Assembly: GCA_022820835.1 (NCBI GenBank)
Contig: JAJEET010000092.1
Location: forward strand, 62,001 to 126,000
Direction: 5' to 3'
DNA: 64,000 nucleotides
Origin: Candidatus Poribacteria bacterium
GTDB lineage: Bacteria > Poribacteria > WGA-4E > WGA-3G
Position 1 is the first letter of the stretch; every line of letters begins with the position of its first letter. A program made the translations under genes and the position numbers. The notes below the pieces were generated by a model. The model saw only the letters and a list, made by a program, of their open reading frames with translations. It did not search any database and had not been told where the DNA came from. Positions 51,697-62,800 of the stretch are shown in pieces.

Positions 51697-53046
51697 ATGC
51701 CAACAACACTTAAGGCAGGAAGCGCGACTGCGAATATCACGCCACCGCTAGGTGCGCGGATACCGGGCAGTTTTCGACCGAGATACGCTGAAGATGTTCA
51801 CGATGAACTTTTCGCTAAAGCCGTCGTCATTGACAACGGCTCAACACGCGTGGCAGTTGTCACGTGTGACCTCATTGCGATCCCTGAGAAGATAGCAGAC
51901 GCAGCGAAAGCCCGCATCGCTGATAGATGTGAGATCCCGCCAGCGCACGTTATGGTGAACGCAACACATACACATACGGGTGTGGCTGTTGCGAATCTGC
52001 TTGGCGTTGACGAAGATGATACCTATATCAAGTCGGTGCCGCTAAAAATTGCTGATGCGGTAGAACTCGCTGTGCGGCGACTTCAGCCTGCCCGGGTCGG
52101 GTTCGCCAGTGTCAACGAGGATCGTATCACCTTTAATCGGCGCTGGCGTATGAAAGATGGCACCGTCCGCATGAATCCGGGGGTCAATAACCCCGATCTT
52201 GTGGAACCGACAGGGACCATAGACCCTGAATTGGCGATGATGTTCGTCGAAAGGGAAGACGGCACGCCGATCGCTGCTGTCGCGAATTTTTCGCTCCACT
52301 ATATCGGTACCGACAACGGTAACGCGCTCTCCGCGGACTACTTCGGTCATTTCGATCGGCTGATGCGCCGCTATCTCGGCGATACGTGTATTTCACTCCT
52401 CTGGAACGCCGCATCCGGACAGATTAACAATATCGACTTCAGTGGACAGACGAAATGGACAGCGAGTGGACATCGGCAGGCAGTGAAAATGGCAAACGTC
52501 CTCGCCGGACATTTCATCACCGAGATGCAGTTCATGGAGATGCACGGGACGCTTGATCTCAGTGGTTCTCTTGCGACGTTAGTGTTCCGACGCAAACAGA
52601 TTACCGCTGAGGACCTCAAAGTCGCTGAGCAGGTATTGTCCGTCCCCGAAGGCACTTACGACGCTTACGAAACAGGTCCTTTCAGTTGGGTGGTTGGGCA
52701 GCCGATACCTCAAGCACTCGTTGATGTCTATGCCCGAGAATGCCAGCGTATCGCAAAACTTCCAGCACAAATGACAGCACCGGTTCAGGTCATACGTCTC
52801 GGTGAAGCAGCGATTGTGGCACTCCCAGGAGAGGTATTCGTTGAAACAGGATTTAACATCAAGTCGACATCTGATGCGAACCCGATGTTCCTGGTCAGTT
52901 TAGCAAACGGGTATATCGGTTATATCTGCACGGATAAAGCGTTGACAGAGGAGGGTGGTTATGAGACTTGGGCGGCGCTGTCGTCGTTACCGGATGTCGG
53001 GACAGTTCCGGCGATGGAAACACTGGTTGTTTCGTTATTGGAATGA
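51697..53046 (+). CDS. Neutral/alkaline ceramidase-like hydrolase
   Basis: 449 residues. The N-terminal fold of neutral ceramidase is clear: AGSATANITPPLG at the start, VTCDLIAIPE, NATHTHTG with zinc ligands His91 and His93, and NFSLHYIGTDN with the next His. There is no signal peptide or C-terminal ceramidase domain, so it is the short bacterial form; the real substrate may be another amide. AAGGAG precedes ATG 51697. It is convergent with glnB. Confidence 0.85.
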   Translation: MPTTLKAGSATANITPPLGARIPGSFRPRYAEDVHDELFAKAVVIDNGSTRVAVVTCDLIAIPEKIADAAKARIADRCEIPPAHVMVNATHTHTGVAVANLLGVDEDDTYIKSVPLKIADAVELAVRRLQPARVGFASVNEDRITFNRRWRMKDGTVRMNPGVNNPDLVEPTGTIDPELAMMFVEREDGTPIAAVANFSLHYIGTDNGNALSADYFGHFDRLMRRYLGDTCISLLWNAASGQINNIDFSGQTKWTASGHRQAVKMANVLAGHFITEMQFMEMHGTLDLSGSLATLVFRRKQITAEDLKVAEQVLSVPEGTYDAYETGPFSWVVGQPIPQALVDVYARECQRIAKLPAQMTAPVQVIRLGEAAIVALPGEVFVETGFNIKSTSDANPMFLVSLANGYIGYICTDKALTEEGGYETWAALSSLPDVGTVPAMETLVVSLLE

Positions 53047-53080
53047 AAAAAATAAGAGGTAGGCACGGGTGCCCACCTCT
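53044..53080 (-). terminator. Rho-independent terminator of glnB
   Basis: A 12-bp stem with one wobble (AGAGGTGGGCAC / GTGCCTACCTCT) followed on the minus strand by TTATTTTTTTC, 23 bp past the glnB stop. It overlaps the end of the convergent hydrolase gene. Confidence 0.8.
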
Positions 53081-53102
53081 CCATAGGAAACAGTATAGAA
53101 TG

Positions 53103-53492
<390 letters not shown>

Positions 53493-53537
53493 TTAATCAC
53501 TACGGACGAGCTTCTCTCAATATTTAGGAACCCGTCG

Positions 53538-53565
53538 GGAGGACGGATACGCGAATCCGACCTCC
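53538..53565 (-). promoter_or_regulatory. Stem-loop between glnA and glnB
   Basis: GGAGG-ACGGAT pairs with ATCCG-ACCTCC with one mismatch; there is no T-tract. It may reduce glnB readthrough or be a processing site. The rest of the 153-bp gap shows nothing. Confidence 0.4.
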
Positions 53566-53594
53566 AGATAGGTTTCAGGGAATCTTGACACGAT

Positions 53595-55010
53595 TTAAAT
53601 ATCGTGATAGAGAAAGAACTCATACGGATGCGGCCGCATGTTGATTGCATCGACCTCGTTTTCACGTTTGTAATCAATCCAGACATCCAAAACATCTTGC
53701 GTAAATACGTCGCCTTTGAGGAGATATTCGTGATCCTCTTCTAAGGCATCAAGCGCATCACCGAGAGATACTGGCGTGGATTCAATATCCGCCAGCTCCT
53801 CTGGCTCAAGGTCATAGAGGTCTTTATCCAATGGTTCCCCCGGGTGGATACGGTTCTGTATGCCGTCAAGGCCTGCCAACAGTAGCGCACTGAAAGCAAG
53901 GTACGGATTACAGGACGGATCCGGTGTCCGGAATTCAATCCGTTTCGCCTTTTCACTCTTCGAATAGACAGGAATACGGACACACGCGCTCCGGTTCCGC
54001 TGTGAGTAGGCGATATTGACCGGGGCTTCATACCCTGGTACCAACCGTTTATAAGAGTTGGTTGTCGGAGCGATGATTGCACAGAGCGAACGAGCGTGTG
54101 TGAGCAGCCCCCCGATGTAATAGAGTGCTTCTTCACTCAGCAGTGAATACCCTTGCGGATCATAGAAGATATTCTTCCCGTTTTTCCAGATACTTTGGTG
54201 GACATGCATTCCGGAACCGTTGTCTTGGAAAAGCGGTTTCGGCATGAAGGTAGCGACTAAGTTGTTCGCGCGCGCCACATTCTTGACGATGTACTTATAC
54301 AACGCAAGTTTATCACCCGTCGCCGTGAGTTCGCCATAACGGATATCAATCTCGCCTTGTCCTGCAGTTCCGACTTCATGGTGGTGTACCTCTACATCAA
54401 TACCGGATTCCATGAGCTTCAGACAGATCTCAGAACGTATGTCCTGAAGTGTGTCCGAAGGTGGTACGGGGAAGTACCCTTCTTTGTAGCGCGGTTTATA
54501 GCCGAGGTTCGGGTTCTCTTCACGCCCAGAATTCCAACTCCCCTCAACCGAATCAACGGAGTAGAAACCGGAGTGTTGGTTCTGTTCGTAACGAATATCG
54601 TTGAGAAGATAGAATTCCGCCTCAGGGCCCCAATAACTGATATCACCAATTCCAGTGGACTGTAAATAGGATTCTGCCTTTTGTGCGATATAACGGACAT
54701 CGCGTGTATAATTTTCGAGTGTAATCGGGTCTTTGATGTTACACGTGATGCTGAGTGTGGGTACCTTACAAACCGGGTCAATGATAGCAGTCGCTGGGTC
54801 TGGGAAGAGTAGCATATCGCTCTCGTTAATGGCTTGAAAACCGCGGATACTCGAACCGTCAAAGCCAGCCCCTTCTTCAAACAGGTCTTCGGTCAACTCT
54901 TCTGCCATCATCGAGAAGTGTTGCCACATCCCCGGCAGATCCATAAATTTGAGGTCGACTATTTTCACATCATGCTTTTTCGCAAGTGCGATCACCTCAC
55001 TTGGTGTCAT
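53595..55010 (-). CDS. glnA: Glutamine synthetase type I
   Basis: 471 residues. Family motifs: FDGSSIRGFQAINESDM, the PLFQDNGSGMHVHQSIWK ATP region, NSYKRLVPGYEAP and FRTPDPSCNPYLAFSALL. The adenylylation site is present at Tyr399 in DKDLYDLEPEE, so the enzyme is GSI-beta and probably controlled by GlnE. It makes glutamine from glutamate and ammonia. AGGAGG precedes ATG 55010, and a hairpin lies in the leader. Confidence 0.97.
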   Translation of the reverse strand: MTPSEVIALAKKHDVKIVDLKFMDLPGMWQHFSMMAEELTEDLFEEGAGFDGSSIRGFQAINESDMLLFPDPATAIIDPVCKVPTLSITCNIKDPITLENYTRDVRYIAQKAESYLQSTGIGDISYWGPEAEFYLLNDIRYEQNQHSGFYSVDSVEGSWNSGREENPNLGYKPRYKEGYFPVPPSDTLQDIRSEICLKLMESGIDVEVHHHEVGTAGQGEIDIRYGELTATGDKLALYKYIVKNVARANNLVATFMPKPLFQDNGSGMHVHQSIWKNGKNIFYDPQGYSLLSEEALYYIGGLLTHARSLCAIIAPTTNSYKRLVPGYEAPVNIAYSQRNRSACVRIPVYSKSEKAKRIEFRTPDPSCNPYLAFSALLLAGLDGIQNRIHPGEPLDKDLYDLEPEELADIESTPVSLGDALDALEEDHEYLLKGDVFTQDVLDVWIDYKRENEVDAINMRPHPYEFFLYHDI

Positions 55011-55024
55011 TACATATCCTCCTA

Positions 55025-55049
55025 TTTCGGCATCGTTTGTGCGCCGAAA
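55025..55049 (-). promoter_or_regulatory. Hairpin in the glnA leader
   Basis: Stem TTTCGGC/GCCGAAA with an 11-base loop, ending about 15 bases before glnA. It may affect translation; no known riboswitch consensus was recognised. Confidence 0.4.
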
Positions 55050-55596
55050 CTTGTCATTGATACACTCTCTCGATCCAAAGACCGAGACGATAATCTAATA
55101 AAACGGCATAGGGAAAACATAGCACGAAGCCCGGTGGTTTCCCCAAATTCCAGTTTTAATAACTCAAAAAAATGTCATTGGTTCGTCAACTGAACACTTA
55201 ACTCACGCATTGACGAGCACCTTACTGAATACATAAGCAAAATTTATGCCAATCAACAGGAAACGAAAATCGCACGGTATTAATTGGCGAAAACGGAAAA
55301 AATCCGTGTAACATCACGAATTACAGCGTTATAGTAAACTGTAAAAATAAGTTTACAGTTTGTCAGGGAGCAACCCCACCACCACAGGCGAGGCTTGTAT
55401 CCTCGCCATTTTGTGAGTGTCCAAGTAATCGTAGGTTTTACTCAAAAAACTAAAAAGAGGTATAAAACTTGAGGCAGCTACGAAATTGTGCCCACGCGAT
55501 GCTTGAAAAACTTCAAGGTTTTGCTAAATTATTAGGCATAGCATTGCCCGTTTTTTGCGCATAGCACCACATATCTATGAGACCGCGATTTTCTGA
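55050..55596. repeat. Gene-free glnA upstream region with two inverted repeats
   Basis: No gene seen. It contains a 10-bp inverted repeat AAACTGTAAA...TTTACAGTTT (55336-55361) and a GGCGAGG-CTTGTAT-CCTCGCC hairpin (55387-55407) related to the one near 16130. No sigma-54 (TGGCAC-N5-TTGC) site was found by eye. Confidence 0.55.
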
Positions 55597-56181
55597 TTAT
55601 TCGTCCGAGAACTCAACATCTTTGGCGAATCGACTCGTTTCGGGTCCGTCTTGTCCGGCATATTTGTTTGCCGGTTTGAGTTGATACGGCACCCGCGCAG
55701 GCGATGAGAGTTGCGCAAAAGTAAAGGCACAGATCCGCATTCCTGGATATAATCTGACCGGCATGCGTCCGAGGTTCCCCAACTCTAAGGTCGGAATACC
55801 GATCCACCCCGGATCAAAGAGTCCTGCCGTGCTATGGACGATAATACCGAGCCGCGCCAAACTACTTCTCCCTTCAAGCCTCGCCATAACATCGTCAGCT
55901 AATACGAGTTCCTCCTGGGTCGCTGCGAGGACAAGCTCACCCGGTTGTATCGTGAAGGCATCACCATCGGGAACATCAACTCTTCGCATCAAATCGTTAG
56001 CGTCAATCTCAGTGCGCAGATCAATATACGGATATTTGCTATGTTCAAACACACGAAAGGTGTTGCTTAATCTGAAATCAATAGAGCAACTACCGAGCTG
56101 CGTTTGAAGGTCTGGTTCCGGGGAAATTTTAATTTTTCCGGTCTCCATATATTTAATAATATCTCTATCTGATAAAAACAT
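55597..56181 (-). CDS. dcd: dCTP deaminase
   Basis: 194 residues from ATG 56181, with GGAAAG upstream. The family core is plain: GSCSIDFRLSNTFRVF, LAATQEELVLADDVMARLEGRSSLARLGI, and HSTAGLFDPGWIGIPTLEL with the catalytic Glu region. It converts dCTP to dUTP (possibly on to dUMP in bifunctional forms). It lies just downstream of glcF; unrelated in function. Confidence 0.93.
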   Translation of the reverse strand: MFLSDRDIIKYMETGKIKISPEPDLQTQLGSCSIDFRLSNTFRVFEHSKYPYIDLRTEIDANDLMRRVDVPDGDAFTIQPGELVLAATQEELVLADDVMARLEGRSSLARLGIIVHSTAGLFDPGWIGIPTLELGNLGRMPVRLYPGMRICAFTFAQLSSPARVPYQLKPANKYAGQDGPETSRFAKDVEFSDE

Positions 56182-56201
56182 GATTTTCTTTCCGACCTCC
56201 A

Positions 56202-57536
56202 CTATTCCTCCGCTAAAAACACCTCCGGATCGATGCCACGATATGCGTAATCTAAGAGATTAACCGGATGCATCGCTTTCATAGATAAACCGTGTTTTTG
56301 GATGCCGAGTTGGATCTGAAGGAGACAACCGGGGTTCCCCGTTGCGACGATGTCCGCATTGGTTTCGGCAATGTGTGCCATTTTGCGTTCGAGAATCTCT
56401 TGTGAAAGTTCAGGTTGTGTGATGTTATAGATTCCCGCGCTCCCGCAGCACCATTCAGATTCGGCTAACTCAATCAACGCAAGTCCAGGTATCGACTGAA
56501 GGACTTTGCGCGGCTGTGCTTGCACACGTTGACCGTGAAGGAGGTGGCACGGTTCATCATACGTAACCCGTTTTTTGATTTCTCCGGTTGGTGGTATCAT
56601 CTCAATTTCGGCTAAAAATTCGCTGATGTCTCGCATTTTATGGCTGAAGTGTTCCGCCTTCTCTGCATAAGCGTGATCGTTCTCCAAGAGTGCTTCGTAC
56701 TCTTTAAGCGTTGCGCCACAGCCGGCAGAATTAATAATAATAGCGTCTAAATTCTCCTCCGCAAACGCGTCAATGTTCTGTTTGGCAAGTTCTGAAGCGA
56801 CATCTCGCACGCCATTGTGAAGATGTAGTGCGCCACAACAGGTCTGCTTCCGCGGCGTAACCACTTCGCAACCGTTTTCTGTTAAGACGCGAATCGTCGC
56901 AACATTCGTCTCTGTGAAGACCTGATTCATAATACATCCGGGGATGAACCCGACGCGGTATCGCGTTTCGCCTTTAGCCGGTGTAATGTCGCGTATCGTA
57001 TATTTCAGTTGCGGCGGCGGGATTTTCGGCAACAACGATTCCATCTCACCGAGCTGCCCCATTAGTTTCAGGACACCGAGTTTCTGAACCAGCCACCGGA
57101 TGCCGAGGCGTTGGTAGAGCCACATCAATTCAAAGATGAGGTCCAGCCGTTCTTTATTCGGTAAGAGTTGTTTGAAGACCAAGTTTGTCCAGAATCGATA
57201 CGCTGCTGAGCGTGGTGCGTTCTGTTCATAGATGGCGCGCGCCTCTTCAAGCAGTTCCCCGAAATGGACCCCCGACGGACACGCTGTCTCACAGGCACGA
57301 CAATCTAAACACCGATAGATGTATTCCGACCATTCTTCGTTTAGCGGTGTGGCGTCCTCTTCTTTGAAGGCACTCCCCATCAAATAGAGTCTTCCTCTCG
57401 GAGAATCTGTTTCTAAGCCTAATTCTCGGTAGGTTGGACAGGTGGGTAGACAGAGTCCGCAGTGTGTACAAGCGTCCCATTTCTTCCAACTGAAGGTATC
57501 TACGCCGATAAGCGGTTGTGTTTGTTGGTTGGCCAT
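56202..57536 (-). CDS. glcF: Glycolate oxidase iron-sulfur subunit-like protein
   Basis: 444 residues. Two 4Fe-4S ferredoxin motifs open the protein (CTHCGLCLPTCPTY, CLDCRACETACPSG), followed by two CCG domains (IPGCIMNQVF...TCCGALHLHNG and YDEPCHLLHGQ...WCCGSAGIYN), as in GlcF/LutA-type subunits. It would pass electrons from a FAD subunit oxidising glycolate or lactate. No glcD/glcE is visible in the window. 6 bp from larE. Confidence 0.88.
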   Translation of the reverse strand: MANQQTQPLIGVDTFSWKKWDACTHCGLCLPTCPTYRELGLETDSPRGRLYLMGSAFKEEDATPLNEEWSEYIYRCLDCRACETACPSGVHFGELLEEARAIYEQNAPRSAAYRFWTNLVFKQLLPNKERLDLIFELMWLYQRLGIRWLVQKLGVLKLMGQLGEMESLLPKIPPPQLKYTIRDITPAKGETRYRVGFIPGCIMNQVFTETNVATIRVLTENGCEVVTPRKQTCCGALHLHNGVRDVASELAKQNIDAFAEENLDAIIINSAGCGATLKEYEALLENDHAYAEKAEHFSHKMRDISEFLAEIEMIPPTGEIKKRVTYDEPCHLLHGQRVQAQPRKVLQSIPGLALIELAESEWCCGSAGIYNITQPELSQEILERKMAHIAETNADIVATGNPGCLLQIQLGIQKHGLSMKAMHPVNLLDYAYRGIDPEVFLAEE

Positions 57537-57542
57537 ATAGTG

Positions 57543-58376
57543 TTAAGAGATTTTAACGCCCTCGTTTAGGCTCCCGGAACGGTACCCCTGCAAATCGAGT
57601 GTGACGTGTGCATATCCGAGTGTTTTAAAGTGCGTGCTGATGTCGTGCCGGACGGTTTTTGAAAGCAGCGTCGAAATCTCTTGTGCTTCCAACTCAATCC
57701 GTGCAAGTTCTCCATGGTGTCGGACACGGAATTGACGAATCCCTAAATCGTAAAGAAATTGCTCGGCGGCATCCACCTGTCGTAGTAACTCACGCGTGAT
57801 ACGCATACCGTAAGGGAACCGTGAAGAGAGGCAAGCGAATGCGGGTTTATCCCATGTCGGGAGTTCCCACGCCTTTGAAATCTCGCGGATTTCTGCCTTC
57901 GTCAAGTTGACATCAATCAGAGGTGCTTGGATCCCCATCCGTTTTGCGGCATCCATTCCGGGACGGTGGTCGCCGACATCGTCTGGGATCGCGCCGTAGA
58001 CAATCGTTCCTACGTCATATTTTTCAGCGATCGGACGCAGTTTATCGAACAACTCCGTTTTACAGAAATAGCACCGATTGGTCGGATTGCTTGCGTACCC
58101 TTCCAAGTCCAACTCTTGTGTGTGGACGGTCTCGAATCGGATTCCGATCTGCTTGGCGATGTCTTGCGCGGCTCGCATTTCTCGGATCGGATACGAATCA
58201 GAGATAGCCGTCACAGCGAGTGCGTCATCACCGAGCGCGTGTTGTGCTGCCTCCGCGAGAAATGTGCTATCAACCCCGCCTGAAAAAGCGACGATGACCT
58301 TCTGATATGCGTGCAAGCATTCATAAAGTTGGTCAAGTTTCGTCTGTAGGAGCGGTTCAAGTTTCAGTTTTAACAT
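57543..58376 (-). CDS. larE: ATP-dependent sacrificial sulfur transferase LarE-like
   Basis: 277 residues. PP-loop FSGGVDST (31-38), NPTNRCYFCKTELFD, and Cys182 in KPAFACLSSRFPYG, corresponding to the sacrificial Cys that donates sulfur to the nickel-pincer cofactor of lactate racemase. ATG 58376. It is upstream of glcF in the same direction, so a lactate/2-hydroxyacid connection is plausible. No larA, larB or larC is seen here. Confidence 0.88.
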   Translation of the reverse strand: MLKLKLEPLLQTKLDQLYECLHAYQKVIVAFSGGVDSTFLAEAAQHALGDDALAVTAISDSYPIREMRAAQDIAKQIGIRFETVHTQELDLEGYASNPTNRCYFCKTELFDKLRPIAEKYDVGTIVYGAIPDDVGDHRPGMDAAKRMGIQAPLIDVNLTKAEIREISKAWELPTWDKPAFACLSSRFPYGMRITRELLRQVDAAEQFLYDLGIRQFRVRHHGELARIELEAQEISTLLSKTVRHDISTHFKTLGYAHVTLDLQGYRSGSLNEGVKIS

Positions 58377-58438
58377 ACTTTTCAATAGCAAGTTTCGGCT
58401 TATAAATTACACCGAAATAGCCTCCGTATATAATACAA

Positions 58439-58555
58439 CGGTTATCGGTTAATCTCTTGTGGCAGTCGAGTTAACTATAGCTGCCACACAAACTTTCCTA
58501 ACTGACAACTGACAACTGAAAGATTTTTTTGTAGAAAAAATCGTACTGATAACCA
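58439..58555. repeat. Composite inverted repeat between larE and def
   Basis: GGTTATCGGTT at the left pairs with ACTGATAACC at the right. Between them are an 8-bp hairpin TGTGGCAG/CTGCCACA (58458-58488), ACTGACA-type heptamers (58499-58519) and a GATTTTTTT/AAAAAATC hairpin. Same make-up as the 35301-35510 element. Confidence 0.6.
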
Positions 58556-58573
58556 TTCCTCAGGGTTCTGGTA

Positions 58574-59173
58574 TCAAGAAGGGCGTTCAGCCTGTTGTAT
58601 CCATAACAATTCATCTTTCAACAACTGACGTTTTAAGCCGCTAATCCTGTCAATAAAAAGCACACCGTTGAGGTGATCGATCTCGTGTTGGAGTACACGT
58701 GCCAGCAAACCGTCGGTTTCAATGCGGACAGGTTCGCCTTGAATATCAATTCCATCAACAACAACCTTCTCCGGACGTCTCACCTCTGCCGTCACATCTG
58801 GGATGCTGAGGCACCCTTCCTCGACAACAACTTCTCCCTCAACATTCAGAATTTCTGGGTTAAACAGTACAAGCGGTTCGTAAGTCTCGTCGTCGTCCTC
58901 ACCTATGTTAATAATGATAAGTCGTTTCAAAACGCCGACCTGCGTTGCGGCGAGACCGATACCGTTGCCTGTGTTATACAGTGTCTCCAGCATCTGGTCA
59001 GCGAGTTGACGTTCCGCCTCTGTGATTTCTGTAACCGGTTTGGCTCTTTTGCGGAGTACCGGGTTCCCGTAATAGCAGAGCTGCAACGGTGCTGTTGCCC
59101 GCAGTAAGACATCATTTTCGCCAACCACATCCGAGGCAGGTGTATTCTGGAGCTTTCTTTTTTGTTTTGGCAT
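58574..59173 (-). CDS. def: Peptide deformylase
   Basis: 199 residues from ATG 59173. All three motifs are present: GNGIGLAATQVG, EEGCLSIPDV (metal Cys) and LQHEIDHLNGVLF (HExxH). It removes the formyl group of nascent proteins. The N-terminal ~20-residue Lys/Gln extension is unusual but small. No fmt gene is next to it in this window. Confidence 0.95.
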   Translation of the reverse strand: MPKQKRKLQNTPASDVVGENDVLLRATAPLQLCYYGNPVLRKRAKPVTEITEAERQLADQMLETLYNTGNGIGLAATQVGVLKRLIIINIGEDDDETYEPLVLFNPEILNVEGEVVVEEGCLSIPDVTAEVRRPEKVVVDGIDIQGEPVRIETDGLLARVLQHEIDHLNGVLFIDRISGLKRQLLKDELLWIQQAERPS

Positions 59174-59353
59174 GTATCTGGCGTGTCTCCCAATTCTGAC
59201 ATATTTTTGACAAAAAACCTTTAATATGGTATCACTTATTGAAGATTCTGTCAAGAAAAAAGTGTGTGTCATCAGCAGGACGATAATAACTCTGTGTATC
59301 CTCCAGCACCATTTATAGTGACCTCTAAAAATAATAAGACACATTTTCAAAGA

Positions 59354-59379
59354 CGGACGAGGAGACCTCGCCCCTACGA
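59354..59379 (+). repeat. Dispersed GACGAGGAGACCTCGCC palindrome
   Basis: Fourth copy of the palindrome-CCTACGA element. It is followed by GTTTTACTATAA, a string repeated after the fifth copy. Confidence 0.65.
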
Positions 59380-59432
59380 ACTATCTTTTGTTACAGGAAA
59401 AGTGCCTACTTCATTGTAGGTTTTACTATAAC

Positions 59433-59552
59433 AGGACTTACGCAAATTGAGCAAATATCGAGCATTTAGACGCAAGAAGCGGTAATTTTCGTTCTTTAAA
59501 CCCCCTAAATCCCCCTTATCAGGGGGACTTTAAGAGGAAATGCGTAAGTCCT
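59433..59552. mobile_element. MITE-1-type element, copy D (120 bp)
   Basis: Perfect 12-bp ends AGGACTTACGCA/TGCGTAAGTCCT as in copy A, but the interior is different and contains CCCCCTAAATCCCCCTTATC and AGGGGGACTT. The ends are conserved and the cargo is not. Confidence 0.8.
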
Positions 59553-59696
59553 ATATAAGTTTCCATTTGGCGAACAGAAAACTATAGGGTTCAGGCAGTA
59601 ACTTGTATATCGCTTGAATTTGCGCTGCAATCGTTGTAAAATAGATATTAACCTTTTATAGTAGATTCCGAAAATAATTGCACACTTTTGTTCCAA

Positions 59697-59722
59697 CGGG
59701 CGAGGGGACCTCGCCCCTACGA
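59697..59722 (+). repeat. Dispersed GGGCGAGGGGACCTCGCCC palindrome
   Basis: Fifth copy of the palindrome-CCTACGA element. The remaining parts of the 59174-59820 gap show no gene. Confidence 0.65.
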
Positions 59723-59820
59723 GTCGTCTTGTGCAAGGACAGGTTTATAATTAATTACGAGTTTTACTATAAGATACAAATGTTGTATACCGCATATCCA
59801 CGAGAAAGCAAGTAGACGCC

Positions 59821-62800
59821 ATGCGACTTTTACTATCCGTTAGTCTTATCTATTTTATTGTGTGCCCCTTCGTGTTCGCTGCTCCGGAGCCACCGGCTAT
59901 TACTGGAGAAACGTGGCTGTGTGGAACACCGCTCCTGTATCAAGAGCACCTCGCGCAACACGCCCCTGAAGAAGTCGCCGTTGCACCTGCGGCACACGTT
60001 CAGATCGGACAGACAGACCGTTTTTTTATTCACATTCCAGATGCGGAGGTAACAGCCACCTGTATCGCCAAAAGTCAACATCTTTACGTCTACATTGAGG
60101 ATTCGGTGCGCGGTATGCTCACGGAAGCAGAAGCAATCGCCATCGCACGGGAATTTGACACACGCATCTATCCAAACGTTCGGTCCTGGATGGGCACTGA
60201 ATGGAAACCCGGACTCGACAGAGATAACCGCATTATACTATTGATGCACGATGTCGGTATGAATGGATCTGGGCTCGAGTACGGCGGCTATTTCGCACCC
60301 GCGGATCAATTACCGACAGCACCGAACAGCAACCGTCGTGAGATGCTCTATATGGACATCTTCCAGTTCAAGGAACGTCCGAGACACACCTTTTATAGCA
60401 GCCTCGCACACGAATTCGCGCATCTCGTCAATTGGTTCCAAAACGGTGGGAGAACCGACCAACGGTGGTTAGAGGAAGGCACGGCATCCTTCGTGGAATG
60501 GGCAGTTTACGGCACGGTACACACCATTTTTGTCGACAGTTATCTTAGGGATCCGAGCGTTTCGCTTGCGTCCGCGAATACGTGGGATGTCTATTACGGT
60601 GGGGCTTTCATGCTCATGCTCTATCTTTACGAGCAGTATGGTGGCCGCGAACTCATCCGCGATATCGTCGGGACAGACACCCTGGGTGAGGGCGCAATTA
60701 ACACTGCTTTGGCAGGCAGTGGCAGAAGCGAACGTTTTCCGGATGTCTTTCTCAATTGGGGACTCGCGAATTGGCTGAACGTACAAGCACAAAACAGGAA
60801 ACTCGGTTATGATGCTTTGCGCAACCGTAGGGTAACTGTTTCCGTGCCGCGCGTCTTCACCTATCCGAACGCGGCGAACAGTGTCCCTATTGAGCAGTGG
60901 GGAGTGTACTATATTCACTTCGAGAATCTACCCCAAACGCTCGACATATCAATAACTGGCACGGGGTCAGGATACCTCTACGCCACAACGCTCTATCTCC
61001 CATCGAATGGACGCCCCATCGTTACACCGGTCACATTTGACAGCCGTAATAGGGGACATATTCAGCGCGAAGGGCTCCAACCAAACGATGAGATCATACT
61101 GATGGTGACAGCGGATACGCCACAAACCTTCAGTTATACCGCTGCGAACACGCTCGACGATTTTGTCATAGGTATACCGCGTGAGAGCAGATCGGATACA
61201 GCACCAGATTCCATATCAGCTGCCCTTGGCAATCGCACACAACCGAGTCTACTACCTACCGGTTTCAGACCGAAAACGCAGCTGGAACCGATGACACAAA
61301 TCCACCTCGCAAGCAACTATACCGACCTGACGATTCATGAAAAAGATGTGCCTCACCTTTATGCCGCGAGTACTTGGGGACTGGAGATTTTCTCACTGAC
61401 CGAACCGACGCAGCCTGTCCGGATCGGTGAAATCGGCACGCCTGGTCAAGCACACGTTGTAGCCGTTGACGGCGATACGGCTTACATTGCTGATGGTGTC
61501 GCAGGTGTACACGTTATTGATGTCTCCGTACCAACGGCTCCGAACATCGTCAAAACGCTTAGAGGTTTCACGAACGCACGTAGCGTCAAAACGGATGGCG
61601 ACAATCTCTATGTCCTCGGGACAGCACGCGGACTCCTCGTCTACAATCAAAACGAGGTACGCAACTCACAAACACCTCGACCCAGACGCTTCTTTCGTAC
61701 AGCAGGCACACCGCTAAATGTTGTTATCCGAGACAAGACCGTCTACGTCAGTGACGACCGACACGGATTATATATTCTTGACCAGAGTCCATTCGGTGAT
61801 TTTGTCCTCCAGAGCACCGTCCCAATACTCGCGAATGCCTACGAGATTGTGGAATCAGCGGATGACGCTTATGCATTCGTGGCATCAGGTAACCTCACCT
61901 GGGTCGATATTACCGATGCCGAAAATCCCGAAATAGGTATCCGATTAAATACGCCGGGATTCGCAACCAGCATTCAACTTCGCAACAATATCGTTTACCT
62001 CGCGGACCAACAAGCAGGACTCCAGATGATTGATGTCCGTAACCCACAGCAACCGCGACGCATTTCATCACAACCGACAATCGGGAACGCAACCGATGCT
62101 GTCGTTTGGAACACCTTGGCTTATGTCGCCGATGGTAAAGGTGGTATCCAGACAATTGATGTCAGCCGACCAGAATCGCCGAAATGGTTACACCGATATG
62201 CATTTAGCGGCACAGCTTCCGGCATTGATGTCGTAGAGGCAGAAGACGGCAAACGGACTGTTTATGTTGCAAATGGCACCGGTGGGTTGCACACACTTGA
62301 ATTTACAACGCCTTATCAAGGGATCTTGACACAAAATCTACTATTTCCTACGGAGAACCGGACTTTCCATGAGCCGTTCGAGACTGCAAATTGCACCAAA
62401 GTCCGTGTACAGAACGGATACGGTTTTGTTGCCGCCGATACAGGGATGTTCATAGTTCATCTTGATACGGATACGGTTGTGGCACATATCCGGACAGCGG
62501 CACCTGTTTACGATATTGCGATGCGTGACGGTTACGCGTATCTTTGTGCCGAATCACTGATTATTGTCGATACCCGAGCCCCCCAACAGAGCGGCATCGT
62601 TTCCGAACGCCGTGTGCCTGGGAGTGCTTACCGTGTCGCCGTTGACGCAGCAGCATCGTCCGCTTATGTCGCTGCACTTGACGGTGGGTTACACATCTTT
62701 GACATAGCAGAACCCGCAGTGCCACGTTCTATCGGCAGTTACGCAACACAGGGAAATGCGATAGGTGTTACGTTTGCAGAAGGTCGCGTGTATCTACTGG

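Noticed and set aside
55050-55330. Sigma-54 promoter for glnA
   Set aside because: No TGGCAC-N5-TTGC match on the minus strand; a TTGACG at 55184-55189 lacks a convincing -10 partner.
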